From contig CAMVKS010000006.1 in the NCBI GenBank assembly GCA_947167995.1, positions 1-64,000 of the forward strand: DNA of 64,000 nucleotides. Reading direction: 5' to 3'. The notes under the pieces were generated by a model. The model was given only the letters and a program-made list of their open reading frames with translations. It was not told the origin of the DNA and did not search any database. The position numbers and the translations under genes are program-made. Of the stretch, positions 1 to 7,748 are shown piece by piece. The DNA comes from an uncultured Prevotellaceae bacterium (GTDB lineage Bacteria; Bacteroidota; Bacteroidia; Bacteroidales; Muribaculaceae). Numbering within the stretch: the first letter of the stretch is position 1; each line of letters opens with the position of its first letter.

Positions 1-210
1 GCCGAGAGCTGGCCCGGCACTGAGGTAGCAAGCTGGCCCGCCGAGAGCTGGCCCGAGACCGAGGTAGCAAGCTGGCCCGCCGAGAGCTGGCCCGAGACCG
101 AGGTAGCAAGCTGGCCCGCCGAGAGCTGGCCCGGCACCGAGGTAGCAAGCTGGCCCGCCGAGAGCTGGCCCGAGACCGAGGTAGCAAGCTGGCCCGCCGA
201 GAGCTGGCCA
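1..210. repeat. 39-bp tandem repeat (minisatellite), about 5.4 copies
   Basis: Five full copies start at 1, 40, 79, 118 and 157, with a 15-base partial copy at 196-210. The array probably continues left of the window. Copies differ only at the middle (ggcac or gagac, then t or c). Each unit carries the decamer AGCTGGCCCG twice, so it is itself an internal duplication. The unit is 13 codons long, so a reading frame would survive copy-number change. Confidence 0.95.
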
Positions 211-219
211 CAAGCCTAA
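1..219 (+). CDS. Possible 3' end of a repeat-protein gene (uncertain)
   Basis: Frame 1 is open from the window edge to a TAA at 217-219, giving about 72 residues made of the 13-residue unit AESWPETEVASWP. No start codon lies in the window. For: the repeat length is a multiple of three, and a strong plus-strand terminator follows at 247-284. Against: frame 3 is also open over most of the array, and GC-rich arrays are often open by chance. I do not recognise the protein. It may be a repeat tail of a larger protein or non-coding satellite DNA. Confidence 0.25.
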   Translation, partial: AESWPGTEVASWPAESWPETEVASWPAESWPETEVASWPAESWPGTEVASWPAESWPETEVASWPAESWPQA

Positions 220-246
220 ATACCTAATTGTTATGCATGAATTATT

Positions 247-284
247 CCAGTCTATAGCCTTCAAGGCTGTAGGCTGGTTTTTTT
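247..284 (+). terminator. Rho-independent terminator, plus strand
   Basis: A 13-bp stem (247-259 with 265-277, two G-U pairs) and a 5-base loop are followed by seven T at 278-284. The T-run is on the plus strand only, so it serves something transcribed from the left, probably the repeat region. The stop codon of the minus-strand symporter (261-263) lies inside the loop. Confidence 0.75.
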
Positions 285-1667
285 ATCATTCTCTTTTTTG
301 TGGAAGTAAATCTTTGCAGCTTCTTTCACCCTTGGCGACAGCAGCAGCAACGCAGTCATCGTGCAGCATGCCATCAAGAAGAAGGCGATGTCCATGAATC
401 CCACGACTACCTTCAAGGGCACTACTGCTGCCACTACTATCATTATAAGATAATAGTAGTTGTAGTACTTGGCATTGTGTGCGCCAAAGAGGAAGTTGGT
501 ACACTTCAAGCCATAGTAGCTATAGGTGAACATGGTGGAGAACGCAAAGAAGAACACGATAATCATGAGCAGATAGTGCCCGATGTTGGGAATGAGCTGC
601 TGCCAGGCTCCCAAGGCTATCGACAGTCCCTTTGGATCATTGCCCACACCTATATAGTTGCCGGCAATGATGATGGGTATTGCTGTGAGGGTACAAATCA
701 AGCCCGAGTCGATAGCGGGACCAAGCATGGCGATGAGACCCTCGCGCACTGGCTCGGTATTCTTGCTGGCACCGTGCATCATCGACGCAGTACCAATACC
801 AGCCTCGTTGACATAGGCCGCACGACGGGCTCCAATGAGTGCCACATAGGCAAAGCCGCCCAATCCGGCCTCAAAGGAGAATGCCCCTTCAAAAATCGAG
901 GAGAACACTCCAGGTATCTTGTCGTAGTTCATAGCCATGATCACCAGCACCATGATAAGGTAAAGTGCGACCATGAGTGGCACCATCTTCGAGGCTATTG
1001 CCGCAATGCTCTTGATGCCTCGCAATATCACTGCTGCCACAATGGCAACCATCACGAGACCCATCACGAGACGCAGCCATGGGGTGTTCTCAATACCCAT
1101 GGGCGTCGTGAACACTGTGGTCACGCTCTCAACGAGCTGGTTGGATTGCCACACACACAGTGTGCCCACCAGTCCAAAGACGGCAAACGCCGTGGCAAGC
1201 GGTTTCCATTTCTTGCCCAGTCCCTGTGTGATGATATACATGGGGCCACCTTGCACCTCGCCGGCGCTGTCCTTGCCCTTGTACATGATGGCGAGTGTGC
1301 CTTCAAAGAATTTGGTGGTCATTCCCACCAGTGCGCTCACCCACATCCAGAATATCACTCCGGGGTTGCCGTTGCCCACGGTCAGAGCCACAGCCACACC
1401 GGCGATGTTGCCCATGCCCACGGTGGCGGCAATGGCGCTCATCAAGGCTTGAAACGAACTGATTTGACCTGTCGACTTGCCACTGTCGGCGGCCTGCTTT
1501 TCACGTAGCACTCCTATGGCCTGCGGCAGTCGCCTTATCGACACCGCACCCGAATAGAAAAACAGAAACAGACCTCCGCCAATGAGCAGAATAAATTCAG
1601 GATACTCACACAAGGAATCGGCCACAGCAATAATAGCTTCACCTATTCTGTTAAAGATGTCACTCAT
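261..1667 (-). CDS. AgcS family alanine/glycine:sodium symporter
   Basis: A 468-residue inner membrane protein of the AGCS family, which imports alanine or glycine together with sodium ions. The length is normal and about ten hydrophobic segments are visible. Family hallmarks include the N-terminal stretch GGGLFLFFYSGAVSIRRLP, AAATVGMGNIAGVAVAL, the GGPMYII loop and the NEAGIGTASMMHGASKN segment. The start at 1667 lies 30 bases after the preceding TPM gene, so it is probably the last gene of the lemA/TPM operon. Its last codons overlap a terminator hairpin that points the other way. The exact substrate cannot be read from sequence. Confidence 0.9.
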   Translation of the reverse strand: MSDIFNRIGEAIIAVADSLCEYPEFILLIGGGLFLFFYSGAVSIRRLPQAIGVLREKQAADSGKSTGQISSFQALMSAIAATVGMGNIAGVAVALTVGNGNPGVIFWMWVSALVGMTTKFFEGTLAIMYKGKDSAGEVQGGPMYIITQGLGKKWKPLATAFAVFGLVGTLCVWQSNQLVESVTTVFTTPMGIENTPWLRLVMGLVMVAIVAAVILRGIKSIAAIASKMVPLMVALYLIMVLVIMAMNYDKIPGVFSSIFEGAFSFEAGLGGFAYVALIGARRAAYVNEAGIGTASMMHGASKNTEPVREGLIAMLGPAIDSGLICTLTAIPIIIAGNYIGVGNDPKGLSIALGAWQQLIPNIGHYLLMIIVFFFAFSTMFTYSYYGLKCTNFLFGAHNAKYYNYYYLIMIVVAAVVPLKVVVGFMDIAFFLMACCTMTALLLLSPRVKEAAKIYFHKKENDKKTSLQP

Positions 1668-1697
1668 AGTTAATTGTGATTTTTATTACTCTTTTTA

Positions 1698-2564
1698 TTA
1701 AAATTTTGTGCTGGCACCGCCGCCGCCAAAGTCGCCACCACCGTATTTATATTTGTATTGCTCGGCTTCGTCGGTCGCAGGTTTTGAATCCTCATCGTCA
1801 TCTTCATCTTCCTCGTTTTCTTCTTCGTTATCTTCGTCATCAGCTTCTTTGCCATTTTCGGGTTTCTCTTCCTGCGAGGGGGTCTCGCCCTCTTTGAGAT
1901 TGGAGGCTTGAGGTTGCTGTTGTGCGTTGAGACCTTTCTTATTGCGCTTGCGCAGGATGGCAATGAGCCCTATCACCGCAATTATCACCGCAAGATAAAA
2001 CCAGCCGTTGCCGCTGCCGCTCTTCTTCTTGCCATTGTCGGCAAGCGACTGGACGTGCTTGTAGTCTTTGAGGACTACAGGCACTATCTCGTCGATGGCA
2101 GCCTTGATGCCTCCAGCATAGTCTCCTTCCTTGAAGTGAGGCACCATGTAGTCGTTCTGCAGGCGCTTGCAGAACACATCGGGGAATGCACCTTCCAAAC
2201 CATATCCCACGGCAAACGCAATCTCGCCATCGCCCTGGTCGTTCTTGGGTTTGACAAGCATCACGAGTCCGTTGTTTTGACTCTTCCCGCCAATGCCCCA
2301 CTTCTGTCCAAGCTCGGTGGCAAACTGCTTGCCATCCATGCCGCCCAAGTCGTTGACGGTGACCACCACTATCTGGTTTTGGGTTTTCTTCGACAGGCTG
2401 TCGAGCTGGGCATTCAGGGCGGTAACAAGGGAGTCATTATTGATAATGCCAGCCATGTCGACCACTGGTGATGCCTGAGCTGGCCTCTCTGGCACCTGTG
2501 CAAAGCCCCTGCCGCACAAGAGTGCGACAAGAGCAAAAAATATAATTCTGTGTAATACCTTCAT
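1698..2564 (-). CDS. TPM-domain protein with acidic tail
   Basis: A 288-residue secreted or membrane-anchored protein. A signal peptide ends near residue 22 (cleavage after CGRGFA). The TPM domain (TLP18.3/Psb32/MOLO-1 fold) covers about residues 30-165 and carries the motifs VDMAGIIN, NQIVVVTVNDL, GQKWGIGGKSQNNGLVMLV and VGYGLEGAFPD. A transmembrane helix lies near 192-208. A long Glu/Asp-rich tail follows and ends in a Gly-rich patch. TPM proteins with a C-terminal anchor are common beside lemA; their biochemical role is unsettled (phosphatase activity is reported for the plant homologue). It is the fourth TPM gene in this operon. Confidence 0.85.
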   Translation of the reverse strand: MKVLHRIIFFALVALLCGRGFAQVPERPAQASPVVDMAGIINNDSLVTALNAQLDSLSKKTQNQIVVVTVNDLGGMDGKQFATELGQKWGIGGKSQNNGLVMLVKPKNDQGDGEIAFAVGYGLEGAFPDVFCKRLQNDYMVPHFKEGDYAGGIKAAIDEIVPVVLKDYKHVQSLADNGKKKSGSGNGWFYLAVIIAVIGLIAILRKRNKKGLNAQQQPQASNLKEGETPSQEEKPENGKEADDEDNEEENEEDEDDDEDSKPATDEAEQYKYKYGGGDFGGGGASTKF

Positions 2565-2614
2565 TATCTCAACCTTCCCAAAAACTTACCACTTATAACT
2601 TACTACTAAAAATA

Positions 2615-3412
2615 CTACCAGCTGCCGCCGCCACCGCCGCCGCCAAATGAGCCGCCGCCGAAGCCGCCCCAGCCACCGCCGCCGAAACTGCCACCGCCGC
2701 CCCAGCTGCTCGAACTGCGTCCGCTCCCGAAGGTGCCAGGGAAGATAACGGGACCGCCAGTGTAGGTGCGGGTGTTGTTGCCGCTGCCTGTGCCATTATT
2801 GCTGCTCATCACCACAAAGACAAAGCATAATATCATCAACACCACTATCACCGACAGCACTGCATCGCCGGCATCGTCACTGACATATTCATCAACATCA
2901 AATTCGCCCTGAAGCGCTGGCTTGATTATCTCTAATGCAGCCCAAATTCCACCGGCATAGTCTCCATCCTTGAAATGAGGTACCATCTCCTCGTCTACAA
3001 TCTTGCTGCACAGCAGGTCGGGCAACGGACCTTCGGCTCCATAGCCTGTGCTGATGAAGGCACGGCCCTTACCCTTGGCATCGTCGCCGGTCTTGGGCTT
3101 GATGAGCACAACAACACCATTGTTTGAGCCCTTGTGACCCACGCCCCACTTCTCACCCACTTCCTGCCCAAACTCGGCAAGCTGCATGCCGTCGAGAATT
3201 TCGTTGGTAATGGTCATCACCACAATCTGGTTGCTGGTTGTGCGAGAAAAATACTCGAGCGAGTCTTCAAGCATTTGCTTCTGGTCTGCGCTGAGAACGC
3301 CGGCATTGTCCCATACAAGCTTTTTCTCGGTGGGCTTGTCGGGCACTTGAGCGTTCATGCTCAGCATGAAACAGAGCATGAACAGTGCGGTCAATATTTT
3401 GTTGCGGCTCAT
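2615..3412 (-). CDS. TPM-domain protein with glycine-rich tail (YgcG-like)
   Basis: A 265-residue envelope protein. Signal peptide about 1-21 (ending SMNA), TPM domain about 30-165 (WDNAGVLSADQK, NQIVVMTITNE, GEKWGVGHKGSNNGVVVLI), a transmembrane helix near 186-204, then a Gly/Ser/Trp-rich tail with repeated GGGSFGGGGWGG blocks. This layout (signal, TPM, helix, GG-rich tail) is the classic YgcG form, with the TPM domain outside the inner membrane. It is the third TPM gene of the operon, 50 bases from the next gene and 11 from the one before. Confidence 0.87.
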   Translation of the reverse strand: MSRNKILTALFMLCFMLSMNAQVPDKPTEKKLVWDNAGVLSADQKQMLEDSLEYFSRTTSNQIVVMTITNEILDGMQLAEFGQEVGEKWGVGHKGSNNGVVVLIKPKTGDDAKGKGRAFISTGYGAEGPLPDLLCSKIVDEEMVPHFKDGDYAGGIWAALEIIKPALQGEFDVDEYVSDDAGDAVLSVIVVLMILCFVFVVMSSNNGTGSGNNTRTYTGGPVIFPGTFGSGRSSSSWGGGGSFGGGGWGGFGGGSFGGGGGGGSW

Positions 3413-3423
3413 GGGCTTAAGTA

Positions 3424-4011
3424 TTAATCTTTATCTCCTGTGAGGATGTCTTTAATCTTGTCGAGGACGTCTTCAATGCCCTCGCCATACTTGTTTTGCT
3501 TGAACTTGGGCACCATCTCTTCTTCAATCATGCGCAGGCACATGTCGTTATCTATAATCTTTTCCATGCCCAAGCCTGTGGCTATTGCTGCCTTGCCTTT
3601 GCCTTCGGGGGTGTCGTCAACTTTGGTCTTTACCACGATGGTGATGCCGTTGTTGGTCTCTTTGTTACCCACACCCCATTTTTTGCCAATCTGAGTGGCA
3701 TAGAAATGAGCGTTCATCCCCTTGAGGTCATTGGTGATGACCACCGCCACCTGGGCCAGCTTGAGGCTGTCAAGTTCTATTATCTTCTTGACGATTTCGA
3801 GGGAGTCCTCTTTGCTGAGAACGCCAGCCATGTCGAGAATGGGGCACTGCGGTGCCTCGGGAAGTCCTTCGACAATGGCCACATCGGTTTTTTGTTCTTG
3901 AGCGCTTGTCGTTGTTGTACTTTGTTCTGCGCTCTTGTTTGTGTCGTGGCAGGCAGTGATTGTCAATAGCAGCACTGCCATGACACATGAAAATAGCAGT
4001 TTACTCCTCAT
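3424..4011 (-). CDS. TPM-domain lipoprotein
   Basis: A 195-residue predicted lipoprotein. The lipobox LTITAC places the lipidated Cys at residue 21. A short Ser/Thr/Gln-rich linker leads to a TPM domain (about 55-185) with LDMAGVLSKED, QVAVVITNDLKG and GKKWGVGNKETNNGITIVV. Unlike its two downstream paralogues it has no C-terminal helix or glycine-rich tail, so the lipid anchor replaces the helix. Its start overlaps the end of the upstream TPM gene by 11 bases, suggesting translational coupling. Confidence 0.85.
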   Translation of the reverse strand: MRSKLLFSCVMAVLLLTITACHDTNKSAEQSTTTTSAQEQKTDVAIVEGLPEAPQCPILDMAGVLSKEDSLEIVKKIIELDSLKLAQVAVVITNDLKGMNAHFYATQIGKKWGVGNKETNNGITIVVKTKVDDTPEGKGKAAIATGLGMEKIIDNDMCLRMIEEEMVPKFKQNKYGEGIEDVLDKIKDILTGDKD

Positions 4012-4438
4012 AAGATATCTCGTTGCTCAGTTCGTTCTCATCATCTTCCTCGATGGGGAAGAAGGTTTTCAGTTTATCGCCCACACTGGCTATCACTCTG
4101 CACAAACCCGTGGCAGGATCCCCTGCCTTGAGGCACTCAAGCAAGACGTCTTTCTCTTGCTCCCAGTAATTCTCGGGCACCACGGCATTGATGCCGGCGT
4201 CGCCCAGGATGGCAAACTTGCGGCTCTCAAATGCCACATAGATGAGCACGCCATTGCGGTGGCGAGTCTTGAACATCTTCAGTCGGTTGAAGGTCTTGGC
4301 GGCTTCTTTCATCACGTCGTTGCCGCACTTGGGAGTGAGATGCACGCGTATCTCCCCCGAGGTCATCTTCTCGGCTTCGCCTATGGCGTCAACCACGCGA
4401 CCTTGGTCGGGAATGCTGATAAAACTGTCGAGTTGCAT
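4001..4438 (-). CDS. Short TPM-domain protein without signal peptide
   Basis: A 145-residue protein consisting almost only of a TPM-like domain, lacking a signal peptide and membrane helix. Visible motifs are VVDAIGEAEKMTSGEIRVHL, FKTRHRNGVLIYVAFESRKF and AILGDAGINAVVPENYW, which match the short YgcG-related subgroup that usually sits next to lemA. If it is cytoplasmic it is the only TPM member of this operon on that side of the membrane. It is the first TPM gene after lemA, separated by 91 bases that contain a hairpin. Confidence 0.85.
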   Translation of the reverse strand: MQLDSFISIPDQGRVVDAIGEAEKMTSGEIRVHLTPKCGNDVMKEAAKTFNRLKMFKTRHRNGVLIYVAFESRKFAILGDAGINAVVPENYWEQEKDVLLECLKAGDPATGLCRVIASVGDKLKTFFPIEEDDENELSNEISYEE

Positions 4439-4474
4439 AGGTTTTTGGGGGTTAAGAGGGAATTGAAGAAAAGG

Positions 4475-4499
4475 AAGAGGGAGAGGGATTCTCCCTCTT
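4475..4499 (-). terminator. Intercistronic hairpin (possible attenuator)
   Basis: A perfect 10-bp inverted repeat (4475-4484 with 4490-4499, 5-base loop) lies between lemA and the first TPM gene. On the minus strand it is followed by a short pyrimidine-rich stretch with four T. It could partly terminate after lemA or protect the mRNA end, giving more LemA than TPM protein. Confidence 0.5.
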
Positions 4500-4529
4500 G
4501 TTTGTCCATTCTATCTTATTCTTAAGAAA

Positions 4530-5246
4530 TTAATCGTTGAGGACGCTTTCCAGGTCGGGAGCCTTGTCGGCACCTTCCTGAGCACTGAAATAAGCACGTT
4601 CCTTGAATCCGAAGATGCCGGCCAAGATGTTCTTTGGGAACTTGCGGATGCTGATGTTGAACTCTTTTGCAGTCTCGTTGAATTTCTTGCGCTCGGTAGC
4701 CACGCGGTTCTCGGTGCCTTCGAGCTGAACTTGCAAGTTCTCGAAAAGCTTATCAGACTTAAGTTCCGGGTAAGCTTCATGAACTACGTTAATGGCGAGT
4801 TGTGCATCCTTGAGCATCTTGTCCTGAGCTGCAGCATACTGTTGTAGTGACTTAGCATCGCTTGGGTCAACTTTAACTTTCGACAGCGAGTCGGCTGTAG
4901 CCTCAACGGCTTGCATCTGATTGTGAGCACGCGCATTGGCAGTTCCAAGTTGGATCTCTTTCTCAGTATTTGCATACTTCTTGGCACTTGCAGCAACGTT
5001 CTTGATCAGGTCGATGCGGCGCTGATACTGGTTCTCTACCTGCGACCAGGCGGTCTTGACTTCCTCTTCCTGTGTCACAAGGCCGTTATAACCTGTGTAA
5101 ACCCAAATACCAATTACTATTGCCAAAGCAACGAGAACGCCACCTGCTGTTCCCAAGCCAAAGCATCCTTTGGCTGCCTTTCCAGCCGAGAGATTGTTGG
5201 CTGGATTCACGTTGTTCATGTTTTGATTGTTAGTGTTCAAATCCAT
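4530..5246 (-). CDS. lemA: LemA family protein
   Basis: A 238-residue LemA protein. An N-terminal Asn-rich stretch (about 1-25) precedes one membrane helix near 34-52 (LGTAGGVLVALAIVIGIWVY). The typical LemA helical domain follows with YNGLVTQEEEVKTAWSQVEN, QYQRRIDLIKN, AYPELKSDKLFENLQVQLEG and ENRVATERKKFNE. LemA proteins are anchored with the short N-terminus inside and the coiled domain outside; their function is not established. It is the first gene of the operon with four TPM genes. The extra Asn-rich N-terminus is longer than usual for the family. Confidence 0.93.
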   Translation of the reverse strand: MDLNTNNQNMNNVNPANNLSAGKAAKGCFGLGTAGGVLVALAIVIGIWVYTGYNGLVTQEEEVKTAWSQVENQYQRRIDLIKNVAASAKKYANTEKEIQLGTANARAHNQMQAVEATADSLSKVKVDPSDAKSLQQYAAAQDKMLKDAQLAINVVHEAYPELKSDKLFENLQVQLEGTENRVATERKKFNETAKEFNISIRKFPKNILAGIFGFKERAYFSAQEGADKAPDLESVLND

Positions 5247-5600
5247 AGTTTTAATGTCTTAAATGGTGATTAATCGATATTTTTTGTAAAAGTAATGCTT
5301 TTTGTTGAAATAATCACAAATTTTGTGCCAAAAAAACAACTTATTGTTAAAAATGGCGATGCTTTGCCCTTTTCATTCCATGACCGGGTGTTGTGGATGC
5401 GATGGCTTGGTTTCTCCATTTGGAATAGCAGGCAGTGCTTTTATTCGTGCGTTTTTGTTAAAAATAGTAATATAATTGCATTGGGGGTTAAAATTACCAC
5501 TTTTTTCGTGTTATTGAACACGACACACGTTGGTTTTTATTTACTTTTGCAACGATTTTGAAAAAGCTTAAAAAATATACAATAAAATAAAAAGAGTAGT
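5247..5600. promoter_or_regulatory. Divergent promoter region, lemA operon and FadL-like gene
   Basis: This gene-free stretch separates two divergent transcripts. On the plus strand TACTTTTG at 5542-5549 matches the Bacteroidetes -7 element, with no clear -33 element at the right distance. On the minus strand TACTTTTA (5294 to 5287) with TTTG 22 bases upstream (5320 to 5317) is a weak promoter candidate for lemA. Nothing else stands out. Confidence 0.45.
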
Positions 5601-7073
5601 ATGAAAAAGTATTTCTTAGTGTTTGCGACCGCTTTCTTGTCGCTCACCGTGCAGGCTGGTGGCCTGTTACATAACACCAATCAGCACATCGCATTCCAGC
5701 GCATGATGGCGAGAGGTGCAAGTCACGAAATCGACGCCGTCTACACCAACCCCGCCGGCATCGCTTTCATGGATCACGACGGATGGACTCTATCACTCAA
5801 TATCCAGAGCGCCTATCAAACCCGTAACATCGATGCAACAGTGATGACGCCCGCAGGAATGGGCCTCTTTGAGAATGACACCTATCACAAGAAGTATAAA
5901 GGCAATGCCGCAGCGCCCATCCTTCCCTCGGTATATGCCGCCTACAAAACTCCCAAGTGGGCCATCTCAGGTTTTATTGGAGTCGTGGGTGGCGGCGGCA
6001 AGTGCACCTTCGACGACGGGCTGCCTCTCTTTGATGCGGCAGTCATGGCAGGGCTCTATAAGCAGTCGGCTCAGATGCTGCAAGAATTTCCTATGGTTGC
6101 TCCAGTGTTTGGTGGACCCATCACCCCCGACCAGTACTACCTCGATGGCTACATGAAAGGTAGACAATACATCTTTGGCGGACAATTAGGTTTCTCCTAC
6201 AAGTTCAACGAACATTTCTCGGGCTATGCCGGATTCCGTGCCAACTATTTCAGTGGAAACTATACGGGACACGTCAATGCTACCGCTGGCGAGGCTCTTG
6301 CCACCAAGATGCAACAAGTGGCTGCTGTGGCAGGACCTGTCAATCCTGCACTTGCACAGATGCTCATGGGAATGAGCGGTGAGAACGGACTCGCTCACAT
6401 CGCCATCGACTGCACTCAAACTGGATGGGGACTCACCCCAATCCTGGGTGTTGACTTCAAGTGGAGAGGTTTGACTCTTGCGGCAAAATATGAATTCAAG
6501 ACCAACCTCAATATCGAGAACGACACCAAGACCCTTGAGGCTCCTGCAGCTTTCGAGAGCTCTCTTGAGCCCTACAAGCACGGCGTGAACACTCCAAGCG
6601 ACATCCCCAGTGTGCTCTATGTGGCTGCTGGCTACGAGTTCATCCCCAATAAGCTGCGTGGTACTGTCGAGTATCACTACTACGACGACAAGCACGCCGA
6701 TATGGCCGGAAACAAAAACAAAGAGCTCAAGCACGGCACTCATGAGTTCCTCGCCGGTGTGGAGTGGGACATCAACAAGACCTTTACCGTTAGTGCTGGT
6801 GCACAGCGCACCGACTATGGCCTGAGCGACAAGTATCAGAGCAACACTTCGTTCTCGTGCGACAGCTATTCCATTGGATTTGGTGGAGCAGTCAACGTGT
6901 CTAAAAACGTGAAGCTCAATGTGGGTTACTTCTGGACTACCTACAGCGACTACAAGAAAGAAATGCCTGCCGAGGCGGGAGGTTACAACGGCGTCTCGCC
7001 ATTAATCACTGGTACCGATGTCTACAGTCGCACCAACAAAGTGTTTGGCGTAGGAGTAGACTACAAGTTCTAA
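5601..7073 (+). CDS. OmpP1/FadL/TodX family outer membrane protein
   Basis: A 490-residue outer membrane beta-barrel of the FadL family, which carries long-chain fatty acids or other hydrophobic compounds across the outer membrane. A signal peptide ends after about residue 19 (TVQAGG). The N-terminal part has the conserved region AVYTNPAGIAFMDHDGWTLSLNIQS (the NPAG hatch motif), and the C-terminus ends in an aromatic strand (FGVGVDYKF), as expected for barrel insertion. Repeated aromatic strands are spread along the length. The cargo is unknown. It appears monocistronic: hairpins follow it. Confidence 0.87.
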   Translation: MKKYFLVFATAFLSLTVQAGGLLHNTNQHIAFQRMMARGASHEIDAVYTNPAGIAFMDHDGWTLSLNIQSAYQTRNIDATVMTPAGMGLFENDTYHKKYKGNAAAPILPSVYAAYKTPKWAISGFIGVVGGGGKCTFDDGLPLFDAAVMAGLYKQSAQMLQEFPMVAPVFGGPITPDQYYLDGYMKGRQYIFGGQLGFSYKFNEHFSGYAGFRANYFSGNYTGHVNATAGEALATKMQQVAAVAGPVNPALAQMLMGMSGENGLAHIAIDCTQTGWGLTPILGVDFKWRGLTLAAKYEFKTNLNIENDTKTLEAPAAFESSLEPYKHGVNTPSDIPSVLYVAAGYEFIPNKLRGTVEYHYYDDKHADMAGNKNKELKHGTHEFLAGVEWDINKTFTVSAGAQRTDYGLSDKYQSNTSFSCDSYSIGFGGAVNVSKNVKLNVGYFWTTYSDYKKEMPAEAGGYNGVSPLITGTDVYSRTNKVFGVGVDYKF

Positions 7074-7095
7074 TAAATCTAACATTGCTATACTG

Positions 7096-7145
7096 CACAC
7101 TCAAAGATGCACCCGCCATGCGCGCGAGGTGCATCTTTGAGTGTG
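7096..7145 (+). terminator. Long hairpin after the FadL-like gene
   Basis: An 18-bp perfect stem (7096-7113 with 7128-7145) with a 14-base loop begins 23 bases after the stop codon. There is no T-run, so it may act as an mRNA 3' stabiliser or a weak terminator. Confidence 0.6.
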
Positions 7146-7162
7146 TGGAGTCTCACCTTCCA

Positions 7163-7222
7163 CTATTCTCCGAAAAAAATCGGTGATTATTTTCTCTATT
7201 CTCCGAAAATTTTCGGAGAATA
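7163..7222. repeat. Two related dyads, one a perfect 26-bp palindrome
   Basis: The direct repeat CTATTCTCCGAAAA occurs at 7163-7176 and 7196-7209. The second copy is part of a perfect palindrome (7197-7222) followed by a T-run; the first continues into an imperfect dyad (AAATCGGTGAT). It could be a terminator, an operator or a small dispersed palindromic element. The rest of 7074-7389 holds only the hairpin above and the DUF3098 promoter. Confidence 0.7.
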
Positions 7223-7310
7223 ACTTTTTTTATTAGCCGAGGTAGCTAAATGTTGATTCTAATAAATGCTCACCAACACCTTACTTTATAGCAAAAAAAC
7301 GTGAAAACTA

Positions 7311-7341
7311 TTGACAAACGCTCTTCAATATTGTATTTTTG
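7311..7341 (+). promoter_or_regulatory. Promoter for the DUF3098-uppP operon
   Basis: TTG at 7311-7313, a 20-base spacer and TATTTTTG at 7334-7341 fit the Bacteroidetes vegetative sigma consensus. The start codon is about 50 bases downstream. Confidence 0.7.
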
Positions 7342-7389
7342 CACCGAAATTAGGGCAATAGCGCCCAACAACAATCTAAAAACATTGAA

Positions 7390-7677
7390 ATGAAACAAAA
7401 AAATCATTCTTTCTCTAAAGAGACTGGCAAGAAAGCAGCAAAGGAGACTTTGCCTTTGAACAAGATGAATTATATAATGATGGGAGTGTGCTTGTTCCTG
7501 ATCGTTTTGGGATTCTTCCTCATGAGCGGCAGCAGCAACGAGGGTAGCACCTTCAACGCCGATGTGTTCAACTCCACACGCATAGTGGTTGCCCCATTCA
7601 TCACCTTTTTAGGATTTGTTCTCATGGTCCCCGCAATCCTCTATCGCGGCAAGAACAATAAAGAGATTGAACAATAA
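7390..7677 (+). CDS. DUF3098 family small membrane protein
   Basis: A 95-residue protein with two hydrophobic segments, near 33-48 (IMMGVCLFLIVLGFFLM) and 65-85 (RIVVAPFITFLGFVLMVPAI), joined by a polar loop with the SSNEGSTFNADVFNSTRIVVAP signature of DUF3098. The N-terminus is Lys-rich. The family is found in Bacteroidetes, usually just before uppP as here (71 bases). Its function is unknown; the constant location suggests a link to the envelope or to cell division. Confidence 0.87.
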   Translation: MKQKNHSFSKETGKKAAKETLPLNKMNYIMMGVCLFLIVLGFFLMSGSSNEGSTFNADVFNSTRIVVAPFITFLGFVLMVPAILYRGKNNKEIEQ

Positions 7678-7748
7678 AAAATAGTTGTGAGCTGCATCAA
7701 TCAAGGTGTAGCACATTCTCACATTTTATATTAAAGCATTGATAATAT

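Noticed and set aside
1-210. CRISPR array
   Set aside because: The 39-bp units are directly adjacent without spacers, so this is a minisatellite and not a CRISPR array.
300-1508. 402-residue plus-strand open frame opposite the AgcS gene
   Set aside because: It is the antisense shadow of a well-conserved transporter; the translation is rich in His, Cys and Gly without any domain or start context.
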